NCBI GenBank assembly: GCA_029561145.1
Contig: JAKQJM010000034.1
Coordinates: 37,033-101,032 of the forward strand
DNA length: 64,000 bases
Direction of reading: 5' to 3'
Source: Pseudomonadota bacterium
GTDB lineage: Bacteria > Pseudomonadota > Gammaproteobacteria > Xanthomonadales > Rhodanobacteraceae
Part shown: one piece after another, positions 8,139-14,784 of the stretch
Position numbering within the stretch: position 1 is the first letter of the stretch
Layout: each line of letters opens with the position of its first letter
Notes under the pieces: generated by a model
Database searches by the model: none
Told to the model about the DNA's origin: nothing
The model's input: the letters and a program-made list of their open reading frames with translations, nothing else
Translations under genes and position numbers: made by a program

Positions 8139-9956
8139 ATGCAGGATGATCCCCCGTTCGATGGCAAGGCGTTTGTCGCCAACCTGAGCAGTGCGCCCGG
8201 CGTCTATCGCATGCTCAGCGTGGCCGGCGACCTGCTCTATGTCGGCAAGGCCGGCAACCTCCGCAAGCGGGTCGGCAGCTATTTCCTGAAGCCGACTCTG
8301 CAGCCGCGCATCGCCGCGATGGTCGCGCAGATCGCGCGGATCGAGATCACGCTGACGCGCACCGAAGCCGAAGCCCTGCTGCTCGAAGCGCAACTGATCA
8401 AGAACCTGCGTCCGCGCTACAACATCCTGCTTCGCGACGACAAGAGTTATCCGTACATCCACCTGACGCCCGGCGACTATCCGCGGCTGGCCTTTCATCG
8501 GGGTGCCCGCAATGGCGGTGGTCGCTACTTCGGCCCCTATCCGAGCGCGATTTCGGTACGCGAGACGCTCAGCCTGCTGCAAAAGCTCTTCCGCATCCGC
8601 AATTGCGACGACAGTTATTTCAAGAACCGTTCGCGTCCCTGCCTGCAGCATCAGATCGGCCGGTGCAGCGCGCCTTGCGTCGATTTCATTTCGGCCGTGG
8701 ACTACCAGGCCAGCGTACGTCACGCCGCGATGTTCCTCGAAGGCAAGAGCAATGCCCTGCTCGACGAACTGATCGCGCAGATGGAGCAGGCCAGCGTGAA
8801 CCTCGATTTCGAGCGTGCGGCGCTGATGCGCGACCGCATCGCTGCCGTGAAGAAAGTGCAGGCCCGGCATTACGTGCATGGGGCGGGGCGCGACATGGAC
8901 ATCCTCGCCTGCTCGATCGCCAACGGCATCGCCTGCGTCAGCGTGATGTTCTTCCGCGAAGGCAACAGTCTCGGTTCGCGCGATTTCTATCCGCGCCTTG
9001 GCCTGGACGACGATGAATCCGCCGTGATCGGTTCCTTCCTCGGCCAGTACTACCTCGAACGACCGGTACCGGTCGAACTGATCCTGAGCCATGCTCCCGA
9101 GGGAATCGATGTTCTCACCGAAGCCTTGAGCGAACATGCCGGGCACAAGGTCGAACTGAAGACCTCGGTACGAGCCGACCGGGCGCGTTTCCTCGAGATG
9201 GCCGTGACCAACGCGGCTGCAGCGCTGGCCGCGCGACTGGCCAGCCGCCAGACCCTGCTCAAGCGATTCGAGGCCCTGCGTGACCTGCTCGGGCTCGACG
9301 AACTGCCGCAACGCATCGAGTGCTTCGACATCAGCCACACGATGGGCGAGGCGACCGTCGCCTCCTGCGTCGTGTTCGGCCCGGAAGGACCCGAGAAATC
9401 ACAATACCGCCGCTTCAACATCACCGGCATCACCGGTGGTGACGATTACGCGGCGATGCATCAGGCGCTTGAACGTCGCTATCGACGCATCCAGGCCGGC
9501 GAGGGGCGATTGCCCGATATCCTGCTCATCGATGGCGGGCTCGGCCAGGTGCGCCAGGCGATCGACGTGCTCGCAACGCTGGGCGTCGAGGGCGTGCGGG
9601 TGGTCGGGGTGGCCAAGGGCGAAGCGCGCAAGGCCGGGCACGAAAGCTTGATCCTCGGCGATTCCGGCCGCAGTTTGTGGCCAGGACCACAATCTCCAGC
9701 GTCGCACCTGATCCAGTCCGTGCGTGACGAGGCACATCGATTTGCCATCACGGGCCACCGCGGACGCCGCGAAAAGGCCCGCGAAGCCTCCAGCCTCGAG
9801 GAGGTGGCCGGCGTCGGCGCCAAGCGCAGGTCCGCCCTGTTACGCCAGTTTGGCGGGCTGGCCGGCGTCACGAGGGCAGGGGTCGAGGAACTCATGCAGG
9901 TCGACGGGATCAATCGTGGGCTTGCCGAACGCATCTACGCCGCACTCCACGGGTAA
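8139..9956 (+). CDS. uvrC: Excinuclease ABC subunit C
   Basis: UvrC makes both incisions around a DNA lesion during nucleotide excision repair with UvrA and UvrB. The 605-residue product has the expected domains: GIY-YIG nuclease at residues 15-95 (GVYRM, LLYVGKAGNLRKRV), a cysteine cluster (CLQHQIGRCSAPC), a UVR motif near 205-240, the RNase H-like C-terminal nuclease (ECFDISHTMGEATV; DILLIDGGLGQ) and helix-hairpin-helix repeats at 550-605 (VAGVGAKRRSALLRQFGG). pgsA follows after 10 nt, giving the conserved order uvrC-pgsA-glyW-cysT-leuZ also known from E. coli. Confidence 0.98.
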   Translation: MQDDPPFDGKAFVANLSSAPGVYRMLSVAGDLLYVGKAGNLRKRVGSYFLKPTLQPRIAAMVAQIARIEITLTRTEAEALLLEAQLIKNLRPRYNILLRDDKSYPYIHLTPGDYPRLAFHRGARNGGGRYFGPYPSAISVRETLSLLQKLFRIRNCDDSYFKNRSRPCLQHQIGRCSAPCVDFISAVDYQASVRHAAMFLEGKSNALLDELIAQMEQASVNLDFERAALMRDRIAAVKKVQARHYVHGAGRDMDILACSIANGIACVSVMFFREGNSLGSRDFYPRLGLDDDESAVIGSFLGQYYLERPVPVELILSHAPEGIDVLTEALSEHAGHKVELKTSVRADRARFLEMAVTNAAAALAARLASRQTLLKRFEALRDLLGLDELPQRIECFDISHTMGEATVASCVVFGPEGPEKSQYRRFNITGITGGDDYAAMHQALERRYRRIQAGEGRLPDILLIDGGLGQVRQAIDVLATLGVEGVRVVGVAKGEARKAGHESLILGDSGRSLWPGPQSPASHLIQSVRDEAHRFAITGHRGRREKAREASSLEEVAGVGAKRRSALLRQFGGLAGVTRAGVEELMQVDGINRGLAERIYAALHG

Positions 9957-9966
9957 ACTCCAGTCA

Positions 9967-10557
9967 ATGCACCTGACCCTTCCGACCATCCTCACCCTGT
10001 TCCGCATCGTCCTTTTGCCGGTGATCGTCATCGTTTTCTACCTGCCGGAATATTTCCCGACGACGCGTAGCTGGTCCAATCTCGCCGCCGCTGGCATCTT
10101 CATCACTGCCGGCATCACCGACTGGCTCGATGGCTGGATCGCGCGCCGCTACAACATGAGTTCGGCCTTCGGTGCCTTTCTCGACCCGGTCGCCGACAAG
10201 CTCATGGTCGCCGTGGCCCTGTTCCTGATCGTCCAGCAGAACCCGAGTGCACTGATGGCCGTCGCCAGTGCCGTCATCGTCGGCCGCGAAATCAGCATCT
10301 CGGCCCTGCGTGAGTGGATGGCCGAGCTCGGCCAGCGCGCTGCGGTCGGTGTCGCCTGGATCGGCAAGTTCAAGACCGTGATGCAGATCGTAGCGATCGT
10401 GGTCTGCCTGCATCAGCGCGATCTGCCCGAGCTGCGCCTGTACCGGATCGGCGAAGGCCTGCTCGTCGTCGCGGCCGTGCTGACGATCTGGTCAGCCTTC
10501 GTCTATGTGCGCGCGGCCTGGCCGATCATGCGCGATGCCGACAGCGGAAAAATCTGA
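9967..10557 (+). CDS. pgsA: CDP-diacylglycerol-glycerol-3-phosphate 3-phosphatidyltransferase
   Basis: This inner-membrane enzyme makes phosphatidylglycerol phosphate, the committed step to phosphatidylglycerol and cardiolipin. The ATG at 9967 gives 196 residues, the usual size; the longer ORF in the track runs back into uvrC. The CDP-alcohol phosphotransferase signature DGX2ARX8GX3DX3D is present in 'DGWIARRYNMSSAFG' followed by 'AFLDPVADK'. Several hydrophobic helices are evident (LTLFRIVLLPVIVIVFYL at the N terminus). The neighbours uvrC upstream and tRNA-Gly downstream support the call. Confidence 0.97.
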   Translation: MHLTLPTILTLFRIVLLPVIVIVFYLPEYFPTTRSWSNLAAAGIFITAGITDWLDGWIARRYNMSSAFGAFLDPVADKLMVAVALFLIVQQNPSALMAVASAVIVGREISISALREWMAELGQRAAVGVAWIGKFKTVMQIVAIVVCLHQRDLPELRLYRIGEGLLVVAAVLTIWSAFVYVRAAWPIMRDADSGKI

Positions 10558-10619
10558 GGATTTGCATGCGACCGGTCGCCGCAGCGACGCGTAATCGCCA
10601 TCAATTCGGGCGAGACGGG

Positions 10620-10647
10620 TTGACACCTGCGGTGCATTCCGTAATAT
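10620..10647 (+). promoter_or_regulatory. Sigma70-type promoter of the tRNA operon
   Basis: A perfect -35 TTGACA (10620-10625) and a near-consensus -10 TAATAT (10642-10647) are separated by 16 nt. A GC-rich discriminator (GCGCGTCCC) lies between the -10 box and the tRNA-Gly gene at 10659. The GC-rich discriminator is typical of stringently controlled stable-RNA promoters. Confidence 0.85.
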
Positions 10648-10658
10648 GCGCGTCCCAC

Positions 10659-10734
10659 GCGGGAATAGCTCAGTTGGTAGAGCGCAACCTTGCCAAGGTT
10701 GAGGTCGCGAGTTCGAGCCTCGTTTCCCGCTCCA
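10659..10734 (+). tRNA. glyW: tRNA-Gly (anticodon GCC)
   Basis: The 76-nt gene folds fully. The acceptor stem GCGGGAA pairs with TTCCCGC, the anticodon stem is CAACC/GGTTG with loop TTGCCAA (anticodon GCC), and the T loop is TTCGAGC. CCA is encoded. It is the first gene of the glyW-cysT-leuZ array downstream of pgsA. Confidence 0.97.
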
Positions 10735-10813
10735 GTTTGTGCATGACGATCCGGCTTCCAGCAGCGTCGTCGTGAAGATCCACAAGGTCGCAACGCTTGC
10801 ACCGACGGATCAG

Positions 10814-10844
10814 AAACCTCGGCGACCCCGGGGTTTTGTTTTTT
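10814..10844 (+). terminator. Rho-independent terminator between glyW and cysT
   Basis: A 9-bp stem, AAACCTCGG with CCGGGGTTT (one T-G wobble) and loop CGACC, runs directly into TTTTGTTTTTT. It should end transcripts from the glyW promoter before cysT. The homology between the two cysT copies begins right after this T tract. Confidence 0.8.
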
Positions 10845-10875
10845 GATGACGACGCAACCCGGTCGCCATCCCACC

Positions 10876-10949
10876 GGCCTGGTGGCAGAGTGGTCATGCA
10901 GCGGCCTGCAAAGCCGCGTACGCCGGTTCGATTCCGACCCAGGCCTCCA
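10876..10949 (+). tRNA. cysT: tRNA-Cys (anticodon GCA), intact copy
   Basis: The 74-nt gene has acceptor stem GGCCTGG/CCAGGCC, conserved U8 and A14, anticodon stem GCGGC/GCCGC with loop CTGCAAA (anticodon GCA), T loop TTCGATT and an encoded CCA. It lies just after a strong terminator. No clear promoter is visible in the 31 nt between them, so it may depend on read-through. Confidence 0.96.
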
Positions 10950-11011
10950 TCCCTTCCGCAATACCGCGAAACGCTGGTCGCTGACCGCGCCATCGGGCAT
11001 CCTGCGCGCTG

Positions 11012-11023
11012 GCCCGGATGGCG
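11012..11023 (+). pseudogene. 5' remnant of leuZ (12 nt)
   Basis: GCCCGGATGGCG is identical to the first 12 nt of the intact leuZ at 12092 and follows the same 74-nt spacer. The sequence then departs abruptly into cargo (CAATGAGC...). It marks the left junction of the toxin-antitoxin insertion. Confidence 0.85.
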
Positions 11024-11067
11024 CAATGAGCAATCCGCAATATCGTCGAATTGCGCCGCTTTGGGGC

Positions 11068-11086
11068 GTACGGTAATATTCCGTAC
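11068..11086. promoter_or_regulatory. Palindromic operator of the RHH/GNAT toxin-antitoxin operon
   Basis: The 19-bp sequence GTACGGTAATATTCCGTAC has perfect 6-bp arms (GTACGG/CCGTAC) around an AT-rich centre. It ends 20 nt before the antitoxin ATG and probably overlaps the promoter. DUF1778 antitoxins autoregulate by binding such palindromes. Confidence 0.7.
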
Positions 11087-11106
11087 AGAAGGAAAGGAGA
11101 TGAGCC

Positions 11107-11370
11107 ATGACGGCAGCCGCCCGACTCGACCTGCGCCTGAGCGCGACAGACAAGGACCGCATTGCCCGTGCCGCCGACCTGCGCGGTGTGCCGGTGTCTG
11201 CGTTCGTGCGCGATGCGATATTGCGTGAGGCAGAGAACGTGATGACGGCGGAACTGTCCGTTACGTTGTCTCCGGCAGAGTCGCGCCGTTTTCTCGCAGC
11301 GCTGGACAAGCCATTCAAGCCCAATGCAAAGCTGAAGAAGGCCATGGATCGCGGTCTGGTGGCGCGCTGA
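11107..11370 (+). CDS. DUF1778 ribbon-helix-helix antitoxin (TacA-like)
   Basis: This 87-residue protein is the probable antitoxin of a type II toxin-antitoxin pair. Its N-terminal half is a ribbon-helix-helix DNA-binding domain (RLDLRLSATDKDRIARAAD, then GVPVSAFVRDAILREAE). Its C-terminal half (SPAESRRFLAALDKPFKPN) is the typical DUF1778 tail that wraps the GNAT toxin. The start is secured by AAGGAG 8 nt upstream of the ATG. The toxin gene follows after 3 nt. It lies between two copies of cysT, inside the tRNA operon. Its operator is the palindrome at 11068. Confidence 0.88.
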   Translation: MTAAARLDLRLSATDKDRIARAADLRGVPVSAFVRDAILREAENVMTAELSVTLSPAESRRFLAALDKPFKPNAKLKKAMDRGLVAR

Positions 11371-11373
11371 GCC

Positions 11374-11862
11374 GTGCTGGTCATATGCCGGCTGGATGGC
11401 CGGCTCCACGATCGTGAAGGCTTCGATTGTGGCGAGCCTTCGCTGAACCATTATCTGCACACGCTCGCCACCCAGCATCTTCGCACCGGCATTGCCGCCA
11501 CCCACGTACTGGCCGATGACAAAGCACCCTCTTGCATCTTCGGCTACTACTCGATGGCCGCCGCCCAGATCTCATTGGACGAACTTTCGGTTTCTGACCG
11601 GCGTCGCTTGCCGCGTTATCCGGTTCCCGCCGCACGACTCGCCCGGCTTGCCGTGTCGGTGCAACAGCAAGGTCACGGCCTGGGCGAGGCCCTGCTCCAG
11701 GACGCGGTAACGCGTTGCCTCAACCTGCGCGAGGAGCTCGGCATCCATGCTCTGCTGGTGGACGCGCTGAATGAACGCGCCGCAAGGTTCTACCGCCAAT
11801 ACGGATTCCGCAGTTGCGCAACCAGCGCCATGACGCTGTATCTGCCACTCGGCCGCGGCTGA
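11374..11862 (+). CDS. GNAT acetyltransferase toxin (TacT-like)
   Basis: This 162-residue GNAT-fold protein is paired with a DUF1778 antitoxin. The acetyl-CoA-binding motif R/QXXGXG is seen in 'VQQQGHGLGEALL' (about residues 90-102). The C-terminal 'ARFYRQYGFR' has the tyrosine used as general acid in TacT/AtaT toxins. Characterised homologues acetylate the amino group of charged tRNAs (Gly-tRNA for TacT) and stop translation. The start is a GTG 3 nt after the antitoxin stop. Its place between glyW/cysT and leuZ is notable given that target class. Which tRNA it modifies here is not known. Confidence 0.88.
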   Translation: MLVICRLDGRLHDREGFDCGEPSLNHYLHTLATQHLRTGIAATHVLADDKAPSCIFGYYSMAAAQISLDELSVSDRRRLPRYPVPAARLARLAVSVQQQGHGLGEALLQDAVTRCLNLREELGIHALLVDALNERAARFYRQYGFRSCATSAMTLYLPLGRG

Positions 11863-11923
11863 ATGGGCTGTGTATTGTCGAGAAGTACGCGGTAGCCAGG
11901 ATGCAAGAGTTGTCGCACCAGAC

Positions 11924-12103
11924 TTGATGATGATGCTTTGAGCGCTCCATCCCGCCGGCCTGGCGGCAGTGTGGTCATGCAGCGGCCTGCAAAGCCGCGT
12001 ACGCCGGTTCGATTCCGACCCAGCCTCCATCCCTTCCGCAATACCGCGAAACGCTGGTCGCTGACCGCGCCATCGGGCATCCTGCGCGCTGGCCCGGATG
12101 GCG
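11924..12103. repeat. Direct repeat, copy B: degenerate cysT, spacer and start of leuZ
   Basis: This is the second copy of 10843-11023. The last 74 nt (12030-12103) are identical to copy A and run into the complete leuZ. The tRNA-Cys part has decayed, and the 33 nt before it are only about 70% alike. Confidence 0.93.
11957..12029 (+). pseudogene. Degenerate tRNA-Cys (pseudo-tRNA)
   Basis: Relative to the intact copy, the invariant U8 is C and the invariant A14 is T, which removes the U8-A14 tertiary pair. One G is deleted from the 3' acceptor strand (CCAGCC instead of CCAGGCC), so the 7-bp acceptor stem cannot form properly. The anticodon arm and T arm are unchanged. It is probably not a working tRNA. 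Confidence 0.85.
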
Positions 12104-12178
12104 AAACTGGTATACGCAAGGGACTTAAAATCCCTCGGCCGCAAGGCCATGCGGGTTCGACCCCCGCTCCGGGCACCA
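12092..12178 (+). tRNA. leuZ: tRNA-Leu (anticodon TAA)
   Basis: The 87-nt class II tRNA has acceptor stem GCCCGGA/TCCGGGC, anticodon stem AGGGA/TCCCT with loop CTTAAAA (anticodon TAA), a long variable arm (GGCCGCAAGGCC), T arm GCGGG/CCCGC and an encoded CCA. It is the third gene of the ancestral glyW-cysT-leuZ array, now about 1.1 kb from the working cysT. Its 3' part is the left attachment repeat of the island that follows. Confidence 0.97.
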
Positions 12179-12180
12179 AT
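12126..12180. repeat. Left attachment repeat (attL-like) within leuZ
   Basis: This 55-bp sequence is repeated at 17641-17695 with two mismatches; the last 46 bp are identical. It starts exactly at the first anticodon base and ends 2 nt past the CCA. That is the usual core of tRNA-directed site-specific integration with an anticodon-loop crossover. Confidence 0.92.
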
Positions 12181-12320
12181 AAAACCCTGGTGTTTCGTCG
12201 AAGCATCGACTGCAGCCTCCTATGCCGACGACCGGCCTACCTGAATGGGATGCCCGGAGGCTACTGAGAAGCACGTCTGCTTGGGCGCGCACTGTGTTGC
12301 CACAGAACCGCTCACTCAGT

Positions 12321-12336
12321 AGTATTGAATCATACT
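12321..12336. promoter_or_regulatory. Candidate ParD operator
   Basis: The inverted repeat AGTAT-TGAATC-ATACT lies 17 nt upstream of the parD ATG, just before the ribosome-binding site GGAGG at 12342. ParD-type antitoxins repress their own operon through such sites. Confidence 0.5.
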
Positions 12337-12353
12337 GATACGGAGGCTTCGCC

Positions 12354-12638
12354 ATGCGTTCCACCCAACAATTCAGCATCACCCTGCCACACGAGTTGGC
12401 GGACGCGGTGAAAGCCAAAGTGGCCGGCGGCGAGTACGCGACCGAAAGCGAAGTGATCCGCGAAGGCTTGCGCGCGTTGATGGCCAAGGATCGCGCCGTC
12501 GAGGCGTGGTTGCGCGAGCAGGTTGTCCCTGCGGCGTTGGAATTGGAGGCCAATCCGTCGAGGGCGCTGACGCCAGCGCAGGTTCGCGCGCACTTGGCGC
12601 AGCGGCGACAGGCGCGCGATCGCGCGGGCAAAGCGTGA
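12354..12638 (+). CDS. parD: ParD-family antitoxin
   Basis: This 94-residue protein has an N-terminal ribbon-helix-helix DNA-binding fold (QQFSITLPHELADAVKAKV, then YATESEVIREGLRAL), which is the ParD/CC2985 signature. A charged helical C terminus follows that should bind the toxin. GGAGG is 7 nt upstream of the ATG. The stop overlaps the toxin's GTG start (GTGA), giving translational coupling. It is the first gene inside the leuZ island and may stabilise it. Confidence 0.9.
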   Translation: MRSTQQFSITLPHELADAVKAKVAGGEYATESEVIREGLRALMAKDRAVEAWLREQVVPAALELEANPSRALTPAQVRAHLAQRRQARDRAGKA

Positions 12639-12955
12639 GCTACACGGTTCACTTTGTACCGGAAGCCCAAGACCAGCTCGATGCCATCGAAGATTACATC
12701 GCACTCGCCAGCGGACATCCCGGCACGGCGGCGAATTTCGTCGATGGCATCGTGGCCTACTGCGAGAGCTTCGAGACCTTCCCCGAGCGCGGTACGCGGC
12801 GCGACGACTTGTTGCCCGGTCTGCGGATGACAAGCTATCGCAAGAGCACCATGCTCGCGTTCCGGGTAGACACTGACGCCCAAGTCATCGCCATCATCGG
12901 CGTGTTCCACGGCGGGCAAGACTACGAAGCCGCCATGAGCGAGCCGGAACAGTGA
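12635..12955 (+). CDS. parE: ParE/RelE-superfamily toxin
   Basis: The GTG at 12635 gives 106 residues; the track's longer frame from 12506 runs through parD. The sequence has the ParE-like pattern: 'VHFVPEAQDQLDAIEDYI' at the start, a central 'YCESFETFPERGTRRDDL', and the terminal strands 'MLAFRVDTDAQVIAIIGVFHGGQDYE'. Characterised ParE proteins poison DNA gyrase, while RelE relatives cut mRNA. The parD partner argues for ParE, but the target here is not proven. Confidence 0.9.
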   Translation: MSYTVHFVPEAQDQLDAIEDYIALASGHPGTAANFVDGIVAYCESFETFPERGTRRDDLLPGLRMTSYRKSTMLAFRVDTDAQVIAIIGVFHGGQDYEAAMSEPEQ

Positions 12956-13071
12956 ATTGGAAACGTGCCGTTTGGCATCGACGTGTACGGGCCAGCGGGC
13001 CTCGCTCGGCAAGACTGGGGGGAATGACTCTTGGAAACTGATCCGTACCGTCTGACAAGGATCGTCCTCGC

Positions 13072-14784
13072 ATGCCTGTATTGAACTGGATCGGCAAGGA
13101 TGCCGTAGCCCGACACGATGCCGAAGTTCCGTTTCGCCTGCTGCATGACGTGCCGGAGTTGGCCTGCGGCGATGCCGACAGCGGCAACCTGATCGTGGAA
13201 GGCGACAACCTGCTGGCGCTCAAGGCGCTGTTGCCGCACTACGGCGGCCAGGTGAAGTGCATCTACATCGACCCGCCGTACAACACCGGGCAGGATGAAC
13301 GCGACGACGAAGGCAAGCGCAACGGCTGGGTCTACAACGACAACGTGAACAGTCCGCAGATGCGCGAGTGGCTGGGCAAGGTGGTTGGTCCGGAGGCTGA
13401 AGACCTGACTCGCCACGACAAGTGGCTGTGCATGATGTACCCACGCCTGAAGCTGTTGAAGCGGTTTCTGCGGGACGACGGAGTGATCTTTGCCAGCATC
13501 GACGATATCGAACTGGCCAGCCTGCGTCTGCTGTTCGACGAGATTTTCGGCGTCGTCAATCGCGTGGGAACCATCGTCTGGAAGAACGCCACGGACAACA
13601 ACCCCACGCAGATCGCCAGTGAGCACGAGTACGTGCTGTGCTACGCGCGCGACAAGAGCAAGCTTCCGAAGGAGTGGAAATCCACCAGCCTCGCGGTCAA
13701 GACGAAGTTGCTCGACATGGGTGAGCAGTTCGTCCGCGACCACGCTGACCAGGAACAGCGGCAGGTCGCGTACACGAAGTGGTTTCGGAAGAACAAGGAC
13801 CAACTCTGGCCGTTCGACAGATACAAATTCATCGATGAAGATGGCGTTTATACCGGCAGCCAAAGCGTGCACAACCCAGGTAAGGAAGGCTATCGCTACG
13901 ACGTGATCCATCCAACGACGGGCCAGCCCTGTCAGCAGCCGATGATGGGTTACCGCTTCCCCGAGGAAACCATGCGCCGCCTGCTCGACGAGGGACGCAT
14001 CCTGTTCGGCGAGAACGAAACCAAGCTGATCGAACTGAAGGTGTACGCCAAGGACTATCGCGCCAAGCTTTCCAGCTTGTTCGAACTGGATGGGCGCATC
14101 GGTACCAACGAGATCAAGGCGATCTTCCCCGAGAGCAAGCGTCCGTTCGACTTTCCCAAACCGATTGAGCTGATCGAGGAGCTATTGAGCTTCACCACCA
14201 GCGACGACGACATCGTGATGGACTCGTTTGCTGGGTCGGGCACCACGGGCCAAGCGGTGCTTTCGCTGAACAAGGCAGATGGTCAGCGTCGGCGTTTCGT
14301 ACTGACGGAAATGAAATCGAGCATCGCGCGCGAGATCACCGCCGAGCGCGTGCGCCGCGTTTCCGAAGGCTACTCGCGAGGGCGTGCGCGCATCCCCGGC
14401 CTCGGCGGCGGTTTCCACTACGCCACCGTGGGCAAGTCGCTGTTCGCTGCCAACGGGCATATCAATCCCGAAGTGACCTTCGCCGAGATGGCGCGCTTCG
14501 TGTGGTTCATGGAGACGGGCACGCCGCTGGCATCGAAGCGACCTTCGTCGCCCTTGCTTGGGGTGCATGAAGGTCGTGCGGTGTACCTGCTGTACAACGG
14601 CATCCTCAAGGACAAGTCCACCGGTGGCGGCAATACCTTGACGTCGCCGTTGCTGGCCGAGTTGCCGCCGCACGAGGGGCCGAAGACGGTCTATGGCACG
14701 CGCTGCCTGATCCGCCCGGAGCGCCTGCGCGGTTTGCGGCTTGCGTTCAAGCAGTTGCCATACGAACTGAAGGTGGCGCGATGA
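13072..14784 (+). CDS. mod: Type III restriction-modification methyltransferase (Mod)
   Basis: This 570-residue adenine-N6 methyltransferase recognises the target site for the type III complex. Motif IV, 'YIDPPYNTG', is at about residue 66. The AdoMet motif I, 'DSFAGSGTTGQAVL', is at about residue 385. This order (DPPY before FXGXG) is the beta class typical of Mod proteins. The variable middle, about residues 170-330, should be the target-recognition region. The stop overlaps the res start (ATGA). No repeat tract that would suggest phase variation is seen. Confidence 0.95.
   Translation: MPVLNWIGKDAVARHDAEVPFRLLHDVPELACGDADSGNLIVEGDNLLALKALLPHYGGQVKCIYIDPPYNTGQDERDDEGKRNGWVYNDNVNSPQMREWLGKVVGPEAEDLTRHDKWLCMMYPRLKLLKRFLRDDGVIFASIDDIELASLRLLFDEIFGVVNRVGTIVWKNATDNNPTQIASEHEYVLCYARDKSKLPKEWKSTSLAVKTKLLDMGEQFVRDHADQEQRQVAYTKWFRKNKDQLWPFDRYKFIDEDGVYTGSQSVHNPGKEGYRYDVIHPTTGQPCQQPMMGYRFPEETMRRLLDEGRILFGENETKLIELKVYAKDYRAKLSSLFELDGRIGTNEIKAIFPESKRPFDFPKPIELIEELLSFTTSDDDIVMDSFAGSGTTGQAVLSLNKADGQRRRFVLTEMKSSIAREITAERVRRVSEGYSRGRARIPGLGGGFHYATVGKSLFAANGHINPEVTFAEMARFVWFMETGTPLASKRPSSPLLGVHEGRAVYLLYNGILKDKSTGGGNTLTSPLLAELPPHEGPKTVYGTRCLIRPERLRGLRLAFKQLPYELKVAR

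Larger units (their letters stand above)
10843..11023. repeat. Direct repeat, copy A: cysT, spacer and first 12 nt of leuZ
   Basis: This segment recurs at 11924-12103 with an offset of 1081 bp (1080 after a single-base deletion). About 33 nt upstream of the tRNA are roughly 70% alike. The tRNA-Cys gene differs at two bases plus one deletion. The 74 nt after the tRNA, including GCCCGGATGGCG (the start of leuZ, here 11012-11023), are identical. The two copies bracket the RHH/GNAT toxin-antitoxin pair. Confidence 0.93.

Noticed and set aside
7695-9338. 547-codon minus-strand ORF opposite uvrC
   Set aside because: It lies wholly antisense to the NHL protein gene and uvrC, both of which have clear motifs; its composition is that of a shadow frame.
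10876-12029. Two functional tRNA-Cys genes
   Set aside because: The second copy lacks U8 and A14 and has a broken acceptor stem.
12125-13012. Long minus-strand ORF across parDE
   Set aside because: It is the antisense shadow of parD and parE, with a basic, family-less translation typical of GC-rich reverse frames.
13072-14784. Phase-variable repeat tract in mod
   Set aside because: No simple sequence repeat of the kind found in phasevarion mod genes is visible in or before the gene.
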